DNA of 59,442 nucleotides. Source: CAZOWW01 sp964583765 (GTDB lineage Bacteria > Actinomycetota > Actinomycetes > Actinomycetales > Kineosporiaceae). The DNA lies in assembly GCA_964583765.1 (NCBI GenBank), contig CAZOWW010000017.1:1-59442 (forward strand), read 5' to 3'. The position numbers were made by a program, and so were the translations under genes. Shown one piece after another: positions 41,628-50,257 of the stretch (positions are counted from its first letter, which is position 1; every line of letters begins with the position of its first letter). Under the pieces are notes generated by a model. It was not told where the DNA came from. It saw only the letters and a program-made list of their open reading frames with translations, and searched no databases.

Positions 41628-44422
41628 GCGGGCCACCCACCCTCGTCGAGGGTGTCCCGTGTGCCTTGTCCGCCGGGTTCCGGCGCGAGCGCGGCACGGT
41701 CCTCGAGGAGTGCGTGTTCGGCGGGGGAGGCCACGACCTCGAATGCGATCTTGTGGGTGCCGGTCAGGAGCAGGGCGGTGCCCTGCGGGGCGACGGTGAG
41801 CATCTGGGCCTCGGCTCGCGTCAGGGCGAACGCGGCGGTGACCTCCTCGATCGCCTGGGGTGCTTGGCGCATGAGGATCTGCGTGGCGGCGTTCGCGATG
41901 ACCGCCTGCCCCAGCTCGGAGCCGAGGACGTCGGCGGCGTCCTGGGTGATCACCGCGAGACCTGCGCGGCGCTTGCGGGAGGCCTTGGCCATCTTGTACA
42001 GGAACCGGGCTCCGGCGTCCTCGCGCAGCAGCGTCCAGGCTTCGTCGACCACCACCAGACGCCGCGGCACGGACCCCCCAAGGGTGGGGGTGTCGACGTC
42101 GCGCCAGATGGCGTCCAGGGCCAGGAGCATCCCGGCGGCCCGGAGTTCGTCGGGCAGGCGGCGCAGGGACCAGGTGACCAGGCGACCGGTGGGCCGCCAG
42201 GTGGTGGGCCCGGCGAACAGGGACGAGTGGGTGCCGGTGGTCCACGGGGCCAGCCGGGCCGCCAACACGGGGCCCACAGGATTGTCCTGGGCGGCCAGCG
42301 CCTGTGCGAGGTCGCCGAGCAGGGGCGCGGGCCTGTCCCAGGTGGTCGGGTCGGGGGTGATGCCGGCGGCGGCATACGCGCAGGTGATTGCAGCGTCCAA
42401 CGCCGCGCGTTCGTCCGGGGCAGGTGGCGCACCGAGGAGCACGGCGACGAGCGTGTGGACGAACATGGCCCGGCGGCGTAGTTCGTCGGGGCGGGTGTGT
42501 CCGGACGGGATGTCCAGGGGGTTGACGCACACTCCGGGGGCGCCCAGGGCGATGCGGACCCCGCCCACGGCCTGGGTCAGCCGGGCGTATTCGTCTTCGG
42601 GGTCGATGACTGCGACGTGGACGCCGTCGAACAGCGATCGGAGGATCTCGAGCTTGACCAGGTAGGACTTGCCGGCGCCGGAGCGGGCCAGGATCACGGA
42701 GTTGTGGTTGTCCTGGGCCCACCGGTCCCACCACAGGACACCGGTGTCGCTGAGGCCGTAGAGCACCCCGCCGGGGGCGGGTGCCTCCCCGGGCAGGGGT
42801 GCGGGCAGGTCACTGCTCGCCAGGGGGAACGCGACGGCCAGGGTGTCGGTGTCCACGACCCTGCTCATGCCGATCGCGTCGGTGCCCAGGGGCAGGCTGG
42901 TGGTCCAGCCGGGCAGGTGCCGCCAGGTCGCCGGCTGGACGTCCAGCAGCGCCCCGGCCGCGCACGCGCGCACCAGCGCGACGGCGTCGGCGAGCTCGGC
43001 CTGGGTGGGGGCGTGGACGGTGACGTACAGGCCCAGGCGGAACAGGCGGGCCTGCCCGCGGGCGAGGCATTCGGCCAGGTCCGCCGCGTCAGTGGCGGCG
43101 GCCTCGATCTGCGGGTCCTCCAGGCGCCCGTGGTCGGCTCCCAGACGCCGGGTGGACTCCAGTCGGGCGCGTTGACGGCGCAGTCCGGCAGCCGCGGCGG
43201 GTGCGGGCAGGGGGTTGATGTGCAGGGCCACGTCCACCCGGGCTGGGGCGGACAGGACGGGTTCGAGCCAGGCCGGGCCGACCTCGGCCGGGTACCCGGT
43301 GACCACCAGCGTCGCGACGTAGGCGTCGCCGACGCGCACGTGGTCCCGGCCGGTGTGCACGGCCGCGGGGCCGGTCACCGCCGCCAACCCCGCATCCGCG
43401 CCGGCGTCGCGGTGCCGCCGAACGAACCTGGTCCTGTGGCGGATCCCGGTGGTGCCGGGTTCGGACGCCGGGGTGGTCTCGGGCAGGGCCCGGGGCCAGG
43501 AGGCGTCGGTCGGGGCGTAGGGGTCGATGGCGCCGGTCAGGACCGCCAACGCGCATTGGCCGTCCAGCACCTGGGTGCGGGCGCCGAGCCCGGCCAGGGC
43601 CGCAGCAGTGTGCTCCCCGTGCCGCAGGACCGCCCGCACTCCCGTTGACGTTGCGGGACTCGTCGATGACGACCCTGTTCTGCCGGTCCGGGTGGTCGTC
43701 GCGGCGAGGGTGGTGTGAGTGATGGTGATGGTGCGGGCGAGAGGGGCCAGGTCGTCGTCGTCGGCCAGGGTGCGCAGGTACTCGGCGTGCTCGGTGCCGG
43801 CCTCGGCAAGGGCCGGGACGTCCAGATAGGCGCACCGCTGCGCGAGATGGTCGGCACGGCCGGTCAGATCCACGCGGGTGGTGGAGATGCGGATCTGGAC
43901 CGGGGACGTCAGGGAGTTCAGCCACCGGGCGTAGGTGGCGATCAGCCCGGCCTGCTCACCCGGGGTGCGCAGGGCGATGTTGACGGTCTCGGCCGCGACC
44001 ATCACCGCGCATACCCCGCCCAGTTCGATGACACCCTCGTCGCTGATCGCCCTGGCGGGCAGGCGCAGGACGCCGATCCGCGGCGAAGGCGTGCCCTGGG
44101 GCGCCCAGCCCGGGACCGTGCGGGCCACGGCCGGGCTCTGGTGGGCTGGGGTGGTGCGGTGGGTCCAGGCGGCGCGCAGCCAGGTCTCCAGGCTCACCCC
44201 GTCCCGGCGCCCCAGGACGATCAGGACCAGCACCACGGTGCCGGGCCCCAGGATCCCGGCCAGCACCGGTAACGGGACCGTGGATCCCAGTACTCGCCAG
44301 GCCAGGTAGTCCAGGGCGGCCGCCGCGGCCAGGTAGGCGACCTGCCGCGCGGTGAACGAGTAAAGCACCGTGTCGGGCGTCCCGACATCGGCGGGAATCC
44401 GGGCGCTGACCTCACCGTCCAC
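41624..44422 (-). CDS. PrgI-VirB4 fusion, type IV secretion ATPase
   Basis: A 932-residue VirB4-type ATPase. The N-terminus is a PrgI-like membrane module (VSARIPADVG, LYSFTARQVAYLAAAAALDY and VLAGILGPGTVVLVLIVLGR) that is usually a separate gene, so this is a fusion. The VirB4 body has Walker A ARSGAGKSYLVKLEILRSLF (about residue 582), VAVIDPEDEYARL, Walker B VVVDEAWTLL (about 790) and the conserved SRKRRAGLAVITQDAADVL. GTG at 44422 has GGGCGGGGGG upstream; the frame is open to 44452. It overlaps the VirB6-like gene by 11 bases and TraG by ATGA. Confidence 0.9.
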   Translation of the reverse strand: MDGEVSARIPADVGTPDTVLYSFTARQVAYLAAAAALDYLAWRVLGSTVPLPVLAGILGPGTVVLVLIVLGRRDGVSLETWLRAAWTHRTTPAHQSPAVARTVPGWAPQGTPSPRIGVLRLPARAISDEGVIELGGVCAVMVAAETVNIALRTPGEQAGLIATYARWLNSLTSPVQIRISTTRVDLTGRADHLAQRCAYLDVPALAEAGTEHAEYLRTLADDDDLAPLARTITITHTTLAATTTRTGRTGSSSTSPATSTGVRAVLRHGEHTAAALAGLGARTQVLDGQCALAVLTGAIDPYAPTDASWPRALPETTPASEPGTTGIRHRTRFVRRHRDAGADAGLAAVTGPAAVHTGRDHVRVGDAYVATLVVTGYPAEVGPAWLEPVLSAPARVDVALHINPLPAPAAAAGLRRQRARLESTRRLGADHGRLEDPQIEAAATDAADLAECLARGQARLFRLGLYVTVHAPTQAELADAVALVRACAAGALLDVQPATWRHLPGWTTSLPLGTDAIGMSRVVDTDTLAVAFPLASSDLPAPLPGEAPAPGGVLYGLSDTGVLWWDRWAQDNHNSVILARSGAGKSYLVKLEILRSLFDGVHVAVIDPEDEYARLTQAVGGVRIALGAPGVCVNPLDIPSGHTRPDELRRRAMFVHTLVAVLLGAPPAPDERAALDAAITCAYAAAGITPDPTTWDRPAPLLGDLAQALAAQDNPVGPVLAARLAPWTTGTHSSLFAGPTTWRPTGRLVTWSLRRLPDELRAAGMLLALDAIWRDVDTPTLGGSVPRRLVVVDEAWTLLREDAGARFLYKMAKASRKRRAGLAVITQDAADVLGSELGQAVIANAATQILMRQAPQAIEEVTAAFALTRAEAQMLTVAPQGTALLLTGTHKIAFEVVASPAEHALLEDRAALAPEPGGQGTRDTLDEGGWPA

Positions 44423-45917
44423 GACGCACCCCCCGCCCACGCACCGGACCACCAGGAGGGGTCACACGCGGATCACTCGCCCGTGGGCCCGTGGGCACCC
44501 GGGAGATGGTCGGGGCTGGCCAGGGACCGGTGCCGGCTGGCGAGGCGGAGCTGGACCTGCCCGCGGGCAGGGTGACGGTGCGCGCCGGCGCACCTGGCCC
44601 GACGGGCGCTGAGCTGCGGGGAGCACGCACGGCGCCGCCCGTTCGCGCGGACCGGTTCCCGGCCGGGGTGACCGGGAACCCGGTGGGCCGGTCCGTCCCG
44701 GTGCCCTGGCCCGTGCGGGGAACGAGGGCCGACGGGGTGTGGGCGGGCCGGCCGGTACTGGAGCGGACCGAGCTCGGCACGACCGGGCCAGGGGTGCGGG
44801 AGGGCTCGGGCCACCCGGTGCCCGTGCGTGGGGCTGAGCTCGGGGTCGAGCTCCCCCGTCCACTGGTCCTGGCGCCGGGGCCGGTAGTGCCCGGCCGGCC
44901 GGCGCGGCCTGCGCCACCGGGCAGGGGGCGTGGCCCGTGCGGTCGGACCGGACCCCCGCGACCACCCGGCCCTGCCGCGCCTGGGGGCCGAACTGGCGGG
45001 CGTCGAGTGCCGGCGGCGAGTCCACGGACCCGCCCGACCAGGCTCCGGGTGAGGTACTGCAGGACCACGAACCGCAGGATCGACCCGAGCGCGGAGCGTT
45101 GCCGGGTGGTGCCGACCAGGTGGCGGCGGATCAGGCCGGGGATGCGGACGGTCATCCACAGCAGGCACACCGCGATCAGCAGGTTGAACGTGGCCGACGG
45201 ATCGTGCGGGAATCCCAGTGCGGGCTGGTTCGCGTCCGGGTCCAACAAGATGCTCAGGCCCGTGTGCAGAGCCAGGGCCTGGGCGATCACCGTGGTCAGG
45301 CACCCGGCCAAGGACCGCCACCACAGGCGCGCGACGGGCTCGGTCCAGGGCAGACCGTGGCAGGCCAACGCCAGGGGCGCCACACCCGCCAGGATGATCA
45401 ACGTGATGAGTCGGGTGATCCACAGGATGAGCAGGGAGGCGACCAGGACCGCCAGGACCAGCACGATCACCACGCTCAGGAACGCGGTGCCGTTGTCGGT
45501 CAGGGCCGCCGTGATGATCCGCAGGAGTTGGGTGAAGGAACCGTGGGCGGTGATGGTGTCCCCGGTCAAGGCCCGGGTCAGGGCATTCGCCAGGGTGATG
45601 GCCTCGCGGCACACGCTCACGGAGAAGTTCGCCGCGATGAATCCCAGGACCAGGCGCGGGGCCAGGTCGTTCAGCCCGTACCGGGCCTGGACGCTCTCGC
45701 GGGCCATGACCATCACCCCGGCGGCGATGATCGCCAGGACGTAGGCGATATCCACGATGGCCACCGACCGGGCGGTGATCACCTGGACCTGGGGCAGGGC
45801 GGTGACATCGGGGGTGGTCAACACTGTCGCGGCCAGCAGCCGCCACAGGGTGTTGATCGCCCCGGTCACGACGCCCGCCAGGGCGGAGATGATCCAGCCG
45901 AACATCCACTGGCCCAT
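44412..45917 (-). CDS. VirB6/TrbL-like polytopic channel protein
   Basis: A 501-residue membrane protein. Six to seven hydrophobic segments fill the first 290 residues (IVDIAYVLAIIAAGVMVMA, LVLGFIAANFSV, LSVVIVLVLAVLVASLLILW, LITLIILAGVAPLALACHGL, FNLLIAVCLLWMTVRIPGLI), including the conserved tryptophan-containing WTEPVARLWWR loop typical of TrbL/VirB6 proteins in Gram-positive systems. The remaining 200 residues are a glycine/proline/arginine-rich disordered tail. It follows the VirB2-like gene by 3 bp and overlaps VirB4. Confidence 0.85.
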   Translation of the reverse strand: MGQWMFGWIISALAGVVTGAINTLWRLLAATVLTTPDVTALPQVQVITARSVAIVDIAYVLAIIAAGVMVMARESVQARYGLNDLAPRLVLGFIAANFSVSVCREAITLANALTRALTGDTITAHGSFTQLLRIITAALTDNGTAFLSVVIVLVLAVLVASLLILWITRLITLIILAGVAPLALACHGLPWTEPVARLWWRSLAGCLTTVIAQALALHTGLSILLDPDANQPALGFPHDPSATFNLLIAVCLLWMTVRIPGLIRRHLVGTTRQRSALGSILRFVVLQYLTRSLVGRVRGLAAGTRRPPVRPPGAAGPGGRGGPVRPHGPRPLPGGAGRAGRPGTTGPGARTSGRGSSTPSSAPRTGTGWPEPSRTPGPVVPSSVRSSTGRPAHTPSALVPRTGQGTGTDRPTGFPVTPAGNRSARTGGAVRAPRSSAPVGPGAPARTVTLPAGRSSSASPAGTGPWPAPTISRVPTGPRASDPRVTPPGGPVRGRGVRRGR

Positions 45918-45920
45918 CGC

Positions 45921-46715
45921 TCATGCCCCCAGGATCTGGCGCAGGATGCTCAAGAACACCGGGGCGAGCATGGCCAGGGCGTAGCCCAGGGCCGCTGAGC
46001 GCAGGGCGCTCTTGGCGCGTTCGACCTCACTGGGGTCTCCGCCGGCCATCAGGTACCGGGCCCCGCCGACGGTCAGGAACAGTGTCGCGACCCCGGCCAG
46101 GATCCCCACCACCCAGGCGGTCAGGTTGCTGACCACCGTCGGCAGGTCGTTCACCGCGAGCATCCCAGGACCGGCCCCCAGCAGCCCCGGGGCGAACACC
46201 AGGGCGGGCAGGTGCCGGCCCCGACGTGGCGCGGAGGCCGAAGACGAGGTGGGACCCGTGGTCCCTCCGACTGGGTTCGAGGTCCGGCGTAGGGTCCGCG
46301 CCACCGGGGACACGAGGCTGCGGATGAACCTCTGGGCGGCGATGAGGCGGACGACGATGCGGCTCCACGCCGAGACGCGACCGGCACCCCGACGGGGCGA
46401 AGGGCCTTCGGGGCGACGCCGAGCACGAATACGGGTCCCGCGCCGGACAGGCCAGCAGCTGCCGCCCCGGTGCCGAGCCCGCTCACCGTGTCGATGGCGC
46501 GGCCCTGCACTCGGGGAGGGTGAGGCCGCCCCGGCGTGGTGGGGTTCGGTGCCCGTCCTGCCGGAGTTCCCGGCGCGGCTGCGGACACCGCAGAGCATCG
46601 AATTGGGTAACACGCTCTGCGGAGCCTGGGGGCCGAGGCTGCTGGTGCGCTCGCCGCCGTGGCGGCTGTCGGGGAGCGTGGCAGGGCCAGGGGAGTGGTG
46701 GTGGGTGGGGTTCAT
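45921..46715 (-). CDS. VirB2-like membrane subunit with long basic head
   Basis: A 264-residue protein whose last 85 residues are two membrane helices in the style of VirB2/TrbC-type subunits (WVVGILAGVATLFLTVGGAR, then LMAGGDPSEVERAKSALRSA, then ALGYALAMLAPVFLSIL). The first 175 residues are basic and disordered and may contain no fold. ATG at 46715 is strongly supported by GGAGGTGATC upstream, a perfect match to the 16S rRNA end. The small hydrophobic core is followed directly by the VirB6-like gene, as in other type IV operons. Confidence 0.8.
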   Translation of the reverse strand: MNPTHHHSPGPATLPDSRHGGERTSSLGPQAPQSVLPNSMLCGVRSRAGNSGRTGTEPHHAGAASPSPSAGPRHRHGERARHRGGSCWPVRRGTRIRARRRPEGPSPRRGAGRVSAWSRIVVRLIAAQRFIRSLVSPVARTLRRTSNPVGGTTGPTSSSASAPRRGRHLPALVFAPGLLGAGPGMLAVNDLPTVVSNLTAWVVGILAGVATLFLTVGGARYLMAGGDPSEVERAKSALRSAALGYALAMLAPVFLSILRQILGA

Positions 46716-46721
46716 GGGTGA

Positions 46722-47891
46722 TCACCTCCCGCCCCGCCCGCAGACCCGGTGAGGGTGGGGCGGGCGGGGCGTCGTGACGGATCGGTCACCATCCCCAAGG
46801 CCCTGGTTGGGTGCCCCACACGACACCCGGGCCGGCCGCGGTAACCCAACCGGACCCAACCAGGCGGCCCGGGGACCTCCGGTGGGGTCCTGGCCGCACC
46901 CCTGGGCAGGTTCCGCGACCGGGCGCTGTCCTCGCGTCGAGGCATCCGGTTCGGCCGACTCGGACTCCAGCGCCTGGCACGCCGCCAGGACCGGACGGAC
47001 CTGCGCAAGCGTGGGGTCACCCTGGAGGTTGCGGGGCCGGCGGCGGATCACGTCGACTTCACCCGCGGCGATGGCCTTGGCCAGCCGGGCCTCGCACCTG
47101 GCTCGCCATGTCGAGGCGTAGGAGACGCTCACCTGCAGGTGTGCGGCGACCTCGGCCAGCGGCACGTCCTCCAGGCGCGTCGCCCCGATCAGCAGGTGCT
47201 CCTCCGGGCAGATCACCGCCGCGGCCTGCGCGCGGGCCAGGACCCAGTCCGGGTGGTCCCATGGGCGCGCCGGGGCCAGCGAGACCACCGGCAGGACCCG
47301 GATGACCTCGGTCTGCCCTGCCTCGGCCTCGCGCGCGGTGCGCGCCGCGCGGACACCAGCATCGATCAGACGCCCGCACACCCGCGGACCCTCCAGGTCC
47401 ATCACGCGCAGCCGGTCCAAGAACCCCGTCAGTAGTTCGGCGTCCAGGTCACGGATCTCCCCGGGCCATCCGGGCCTCAACCGCGCCGCGGCCCGGCGCA
47501 GACCGGGCATCGCCACCCCCACGCATCCGATCACCCACGCCGGACCGTCCCGGCGCGCCCGGGTGACCAGGTGGCGCCAGGTGGCGTCCCGCAGCGAGCG
47601 CGGCACGCCGTCCGAGAGCAGATGAGCGCGCAGGTCCTCCAGCGACCAGGTCCGTTGCCCCAGACCGGGAACCTCCCCGCCGTCGATCACCAGGGAGGAC
47701 GGGGACGCGGTCAACAGGGCGAATGCCCGTTCGGCCGTGGCCAGCGGGCCCGAGGTCCCGGTCGTGTCCGCGACGACGCGCGGGCGACCGAGCGGCGTGG
47801 TCGAGGGCGCCGCGCGGTCACGGCGCAAGGTTGTCGGACCCTGGACGGCGCTGGTGGCGGGGAACGGGGTGGACGGTGCGGGAGACGACAT
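46722..47891 (-). CDS. sigma-factor-like DNA-binding protein heading the transfer operon
   Basis: A 389-residue soluble protein. The middle third is helical (WRHLVTRARRDGPAWVIGCV, RRAAARLRPGWPGEIRDLDA), and near the C-terminus EVAAHLQVSVSYASTWRARC looks like the region-4 helix-turn-helix of a sigma factor. It is common next to conjugation operons and may drive or tune them. The last 100 codons run over three GGTTGGGT repeats (46805-46861). ATG at 47891 follows AAGGG. It is the first gene leftward from the divergent control region at 47.9-48.4 kb. Confidence 0.68.
   Translation of the reverse strand: MSSPAPSTPFPATSAVQGPTTLRRDRAAPSTTPLGRPRVVADTTGTSGPLATAERAFALLTASPSSLVIDGGEVPGLGQRTWSLEDLRAHLLSDGVPRSLRDATWRHLVTRARRDGPAWVIGCVGVAMPGLRRAAARLRPGWPGEIRDLDAELLTGFLDRLRVMDLEGPRVCGRLIDAGVRAARTAREAEAGQTEVIRVLPVVSLAPARPWDHPDWVLARAQAAAVICPEEHLLIGATRLEDVPLAEVAAHLQVSVSYASTWRARCEARLAKAIAAGEVDVIRRRPRNLQGDPTLAQVRPVLAACQALESESAEPDASTRGQRPVAEPAQGCGQDPTGGPRAAWLGPVGLPRPARVSCGAPNQGLGDGDRSVTTPRPPHPHRVCGRGGR
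46805..46861. repeat. cluster 2 of GGTTGGGT repeats (three copies)
   Basis: GGTTGGGTGC (46805-46814, forward), GGTTGGGTTA (46842-46851, reverse) and GGTTGGGTC (46853-46861, reverse). They lie in the 3' part of the sigma-like gene, about 90 bp upstream of the VirB2-like start, so they could regulate the rest of the transfer operon. Confidence 0.55.
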
Positions 47892-48449
47892 GGCGGGTGC
47901 CCTTCCGGTCGAGGAAACCCCGCTGCACCGCCGACGGCCTCAGGCCGACCAGGGCGGATGCGGGACGTACCGGAATGCACCCACAGCGACCCAACCAGTT
48001 GGGTACCCCACCGAACCCCACCAGAGAAGAATCTTCGGTAGGCCACCCAACCGGACGATCATGAACCCGGTTGGGTGGCGAACCGGTCCGGTTGCCCGAT
48101 GTCCCGTTCCCGTGGGGTGAGAACCCCGCATCGGTGGGGTGGCGGTCCGCTGCGGTTGGGTAACGGGCTGTTCCGGTTGGGTATCGCCGTGCTGCCGCTT
48201 CCCGGGCGCCATCGATGCGGAAGCGCCGGGTTGGCGCCCCGTGACATCGTTGACGTCACGCGCCTGGGCCACGTGCGGACATGACGCCGCGACATCGCCC
48301 CCGCGCCCTCGTTGCCGAGGCCGGACGGAGTGTCTCGGCGGCGACGTGGCCCATCAGCGCCCGGGTGGGCGGAGCCGGTTGGGCGCGGGTTGGGCTGCCT
48401 GGCCCGGCCGGGTGTGCTCGATGGGCATCTGGTGGGGCCTTGGGAAGAC
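47892..48449. promoter_or_regulatory. divergent intergenic control region
   Basis: 558 bp with no gene separate the leftward transfer operon from the rightward methyltransferase/excisionase operon. Besides the GGTTGGGT repeats it contains GAAGA-A-TCTTC (48025-48035) and TTGACGTCA (48250-48258), the latter a palindrome overlapping a possible -35 element. I see no convincing -10 at the right distance. Confidence 0.6.
47988..48184. repeat. cluster 3 of GGTTGGGT repeats in the divergent control region
   Basis: Copies at 47988-47996 (reverse), 47997-48006 (forward, AGTTGGGTAC; with the first it forms ACCCAAC-CA-GTTGGGT), 48043-48052 (reverse), 48069-48078, 48154-48163 and 48175-48184 (forward), with a degenerate copy near 48375. 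They fill the space between the start of the transfer operon at 47891 and the methyltransferase operon at 48450. This is where a transfer master regulator or an origin-binding protein would act. Confidence 0.7.
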
Positions 48450-49253
48450 ATGAACACCCTCACCCCCGAACCGGACCCTGCCCACGGGCCGCCCCCGGTC
48501 CCTCCCGCCCTCAAGCCCTTCAGCGTCGAGCCCCTCGATGTCGAGCGCCTCGTCGCCACGGGCCTGCTTGACGCCGTCCCCGGACATCCCCCCGTTCCGA
48601 TCACCGCCTGGCGCCTGACCGACCTCGGCCCCGCCGCAGGAGGCGAGGACGGGTCTGGTCCGGTCTCGGCGCATGCCCGACTGGCCCAGCTGCTCCTGGC
48701 GACCTTCACCCTCCGCGGCCAGCTGGTCGTGGATCTGGCCGGCGACGTTGTCCTGGCCGGAGTCGCGGGCGCAGGCGCCCGCCGCTACCACCACCTGCCC
48801 CCCGGCCGCCGGCGCACCGCCGTCCACCTGCACGGCGCCGCGCAACTCGTCTACGCCGACTGGCCCCCCACCACGGGCCCCCACGCCTGCCCCGGCCCGG
48901 GAAGCGCGACCATGGCCCCGGACGGCGACGACTCCCGCCCCGAGCCCGGTCCGCAGGCCGGTGACCTGCTGCGCCTGTGCTCCAACCTGCTCACCCGCCG
49001 GGGAACCACCGTCATCGCAGTGCGCCCGCAGGCAGATGTCGCGTACATGGACCAGGCCGCGCTACTGATCCCTGCCGCCCACGCCGCAGGCCTGGGCTAC
49101 CTCCAGCACCTCCTCGCCATCACCACCCCCACGACCACCGCCAGCGCCACCGGCTCCAGGGACGGCGACGTTCACCGCGACGCGCATGTGCCGCTCACCT
49201 TCAGCGGCCTGGACCTGCTGGTCTTCGTCCTCAAGAGAGGGATCACCCGATGA
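48450..49253 (+). CDS. methyltransferase-like protein paired with a DNA methyltransferase
   Basis: A 267-residue protein. LVVDLAGDVVLAGVAGAGAR resembles a SAM-binding strand-loop but lacks the glycine pattern of motif I, and LLTRRGTTVIAVRPQ resembles the later strand of the same fold; no SPPY/DPPY catalytic motif is present. It may be an inactive partner or a specificity subunit of the enzyme encoded next, which it overlaps by ATGA. ATG at 48450 follows GGGAAG. It is the first gene rightward from the repeat-rich control region. Confidence 0.6.
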   Translation: MNTLTPEPDPAHGPPPVPPALKPFSVEPLDVERLVATGLLDAVPGHPPVPITAWRLTDLGPAAGGEDGSGPVSAHARLAQLLLATFTLRGQLVVDLAGDVVLAGVAGAGARRYHHLPPGRRRTAVHLHGAAQLVYADWPPTTGPHACPGPGSATMAPDGDDSRPEPGPQAGDLLRLCSNLLTRRGTTVIAVRPQADVAYMDQAALLIPAAHAAGLGYLQHLLAITTPTTTASATGSRDGDVHRDAHVPLTFSGLDLLVFVLKRGITR

Positions 49254-50257
49254 CCACCGCCATACCCTCGGCTCACCAGGCCACGGATCCGGCTGCTGTC
49301 CCCGTCTCCTCGCCTGCACCACGGCAGGGGAACGGACTGTCGGTGTGGCCGGTCGGCCAACGCTCCCCAGCTGCCCAACGCCGCGGCCGGTTCGTGCCCG
49401 GCTCCGCCGCGCACCCAGCGCGGATGTGGCCAGACCTCGCCCAGCGGATCATCACCGAGTACTCCAGGCCCGACGACCTCGTCCTGGACCCCCTGTGCGG
49501 GATCGGCACCACCCTTGTCGAAGCCGTGCACGCCGGACGCGACGCGATCGGCGTGGACTGCGAACACCGCTGGACCACCCTGGCCACCGCCAACGCGGCG
49601 CTGGCCCGTGTCCAGGGCGGCACCGGGCAGACGGTGGTCCACTGCGGCGACGCAACCACGCTCGGCGAGGTCCTGCCCGCGGTCCTGACCGGGCGCGTCG
49701 ACCTCGTGGTGATGTCCCCGCCATACGGCAAGACCATGCACGGCCGCGTCGACCACCGCCACGGACCCCTGCGCCGCTTCCACGACACCTACACCCCCGA
49801 CACCGTCCCTGCCGCCGCAGCGGTGGCAGCGGGCGACCCTGGTACTGGCGTCTCTTGCGAGGCCCGGACCAGGCCCGCCCCCGGGAGGCAGGTGAACCTG
49901 GGCCGCCGTAGCCGCCTCGGGCTGGCAGACGGGATCACTGCCGTCTTGGCCGGGTGCGTCCCGTTCCTGCGCCCGGGCGGCCTGGTCGTCGTCACCGCCC
50001 GGCCCTGGCGACGTGGCGCTTACCTCGTCGACCTGCCCGGTGCCGTCCACACCGCGGCCCTGGCCGCGGGACTGCGACCCGTCGAACGGTGCGTGGCCCT
50101 CCTTGCCGCCGTCCGCGACGAGCGCCTGGTCCCTCGGCATTCCTTCTTCCAGCTCGTGCACGTCCGCCGCGCCCGCGCCGCCGGCTTGCCCGTCCACCTG
50201 CCCGCGCACGAAGAGGTGCTGGTGTACCAGGCGGTCGGCGGGAGAGAACCACAGTGA
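49250..50257 (+). CDS. site-specific DNA methyltransferase (N4/N6 type)
   Basis: A 335-residue amino-methyltransferase that would modify adenine or N4-cytosine in DNA. SAM motif I is LVLDPLCGIGTTLVEA (about residues 77-92), the acidic strand 2 end is in GVDCEHRW, and the catalytic motif is VVMSPPYGKTM (about 150-160), followed by RPGGLVVVTARPWRRG. The order motif I then SPPY fits the beta class or type II N4 enzymes. No restriction endonuclease is next to it, so it probably protects the element from host restriction. It overlaps the genes on both sides (ATGA, GTGA). Confidence 0.87.
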   Translation: MTTAIPSAHQATDPAAVPVSSPAPRQGNGLSVWPVGQRSPAAQRRGRFVPGSAAHPARMWPDLAQRIITEYSRPDDLVLDPLCGIGTTLVEAVHAGRDAIGVDCEHRWTTLATANAALARVQGGTGQTVVHCGDATTLGEVLPAVLTGRVDLVVMSPPYGKTMHGRVDHRHGPLRRFHDTYTPDTVPAAAAVAAGDPGTGVSCEARTRPAPGRQVNLGRRSRLGLADGITAVLAGCVPFLRPGGLVVVTARPWRRGAYLVDLPGAVHTAALAAGLRPVERCVALLAAVRDERLVPRHSFFQLVHVRRARAAGLPVHLPAHEEVLVYQAVGGREPQ

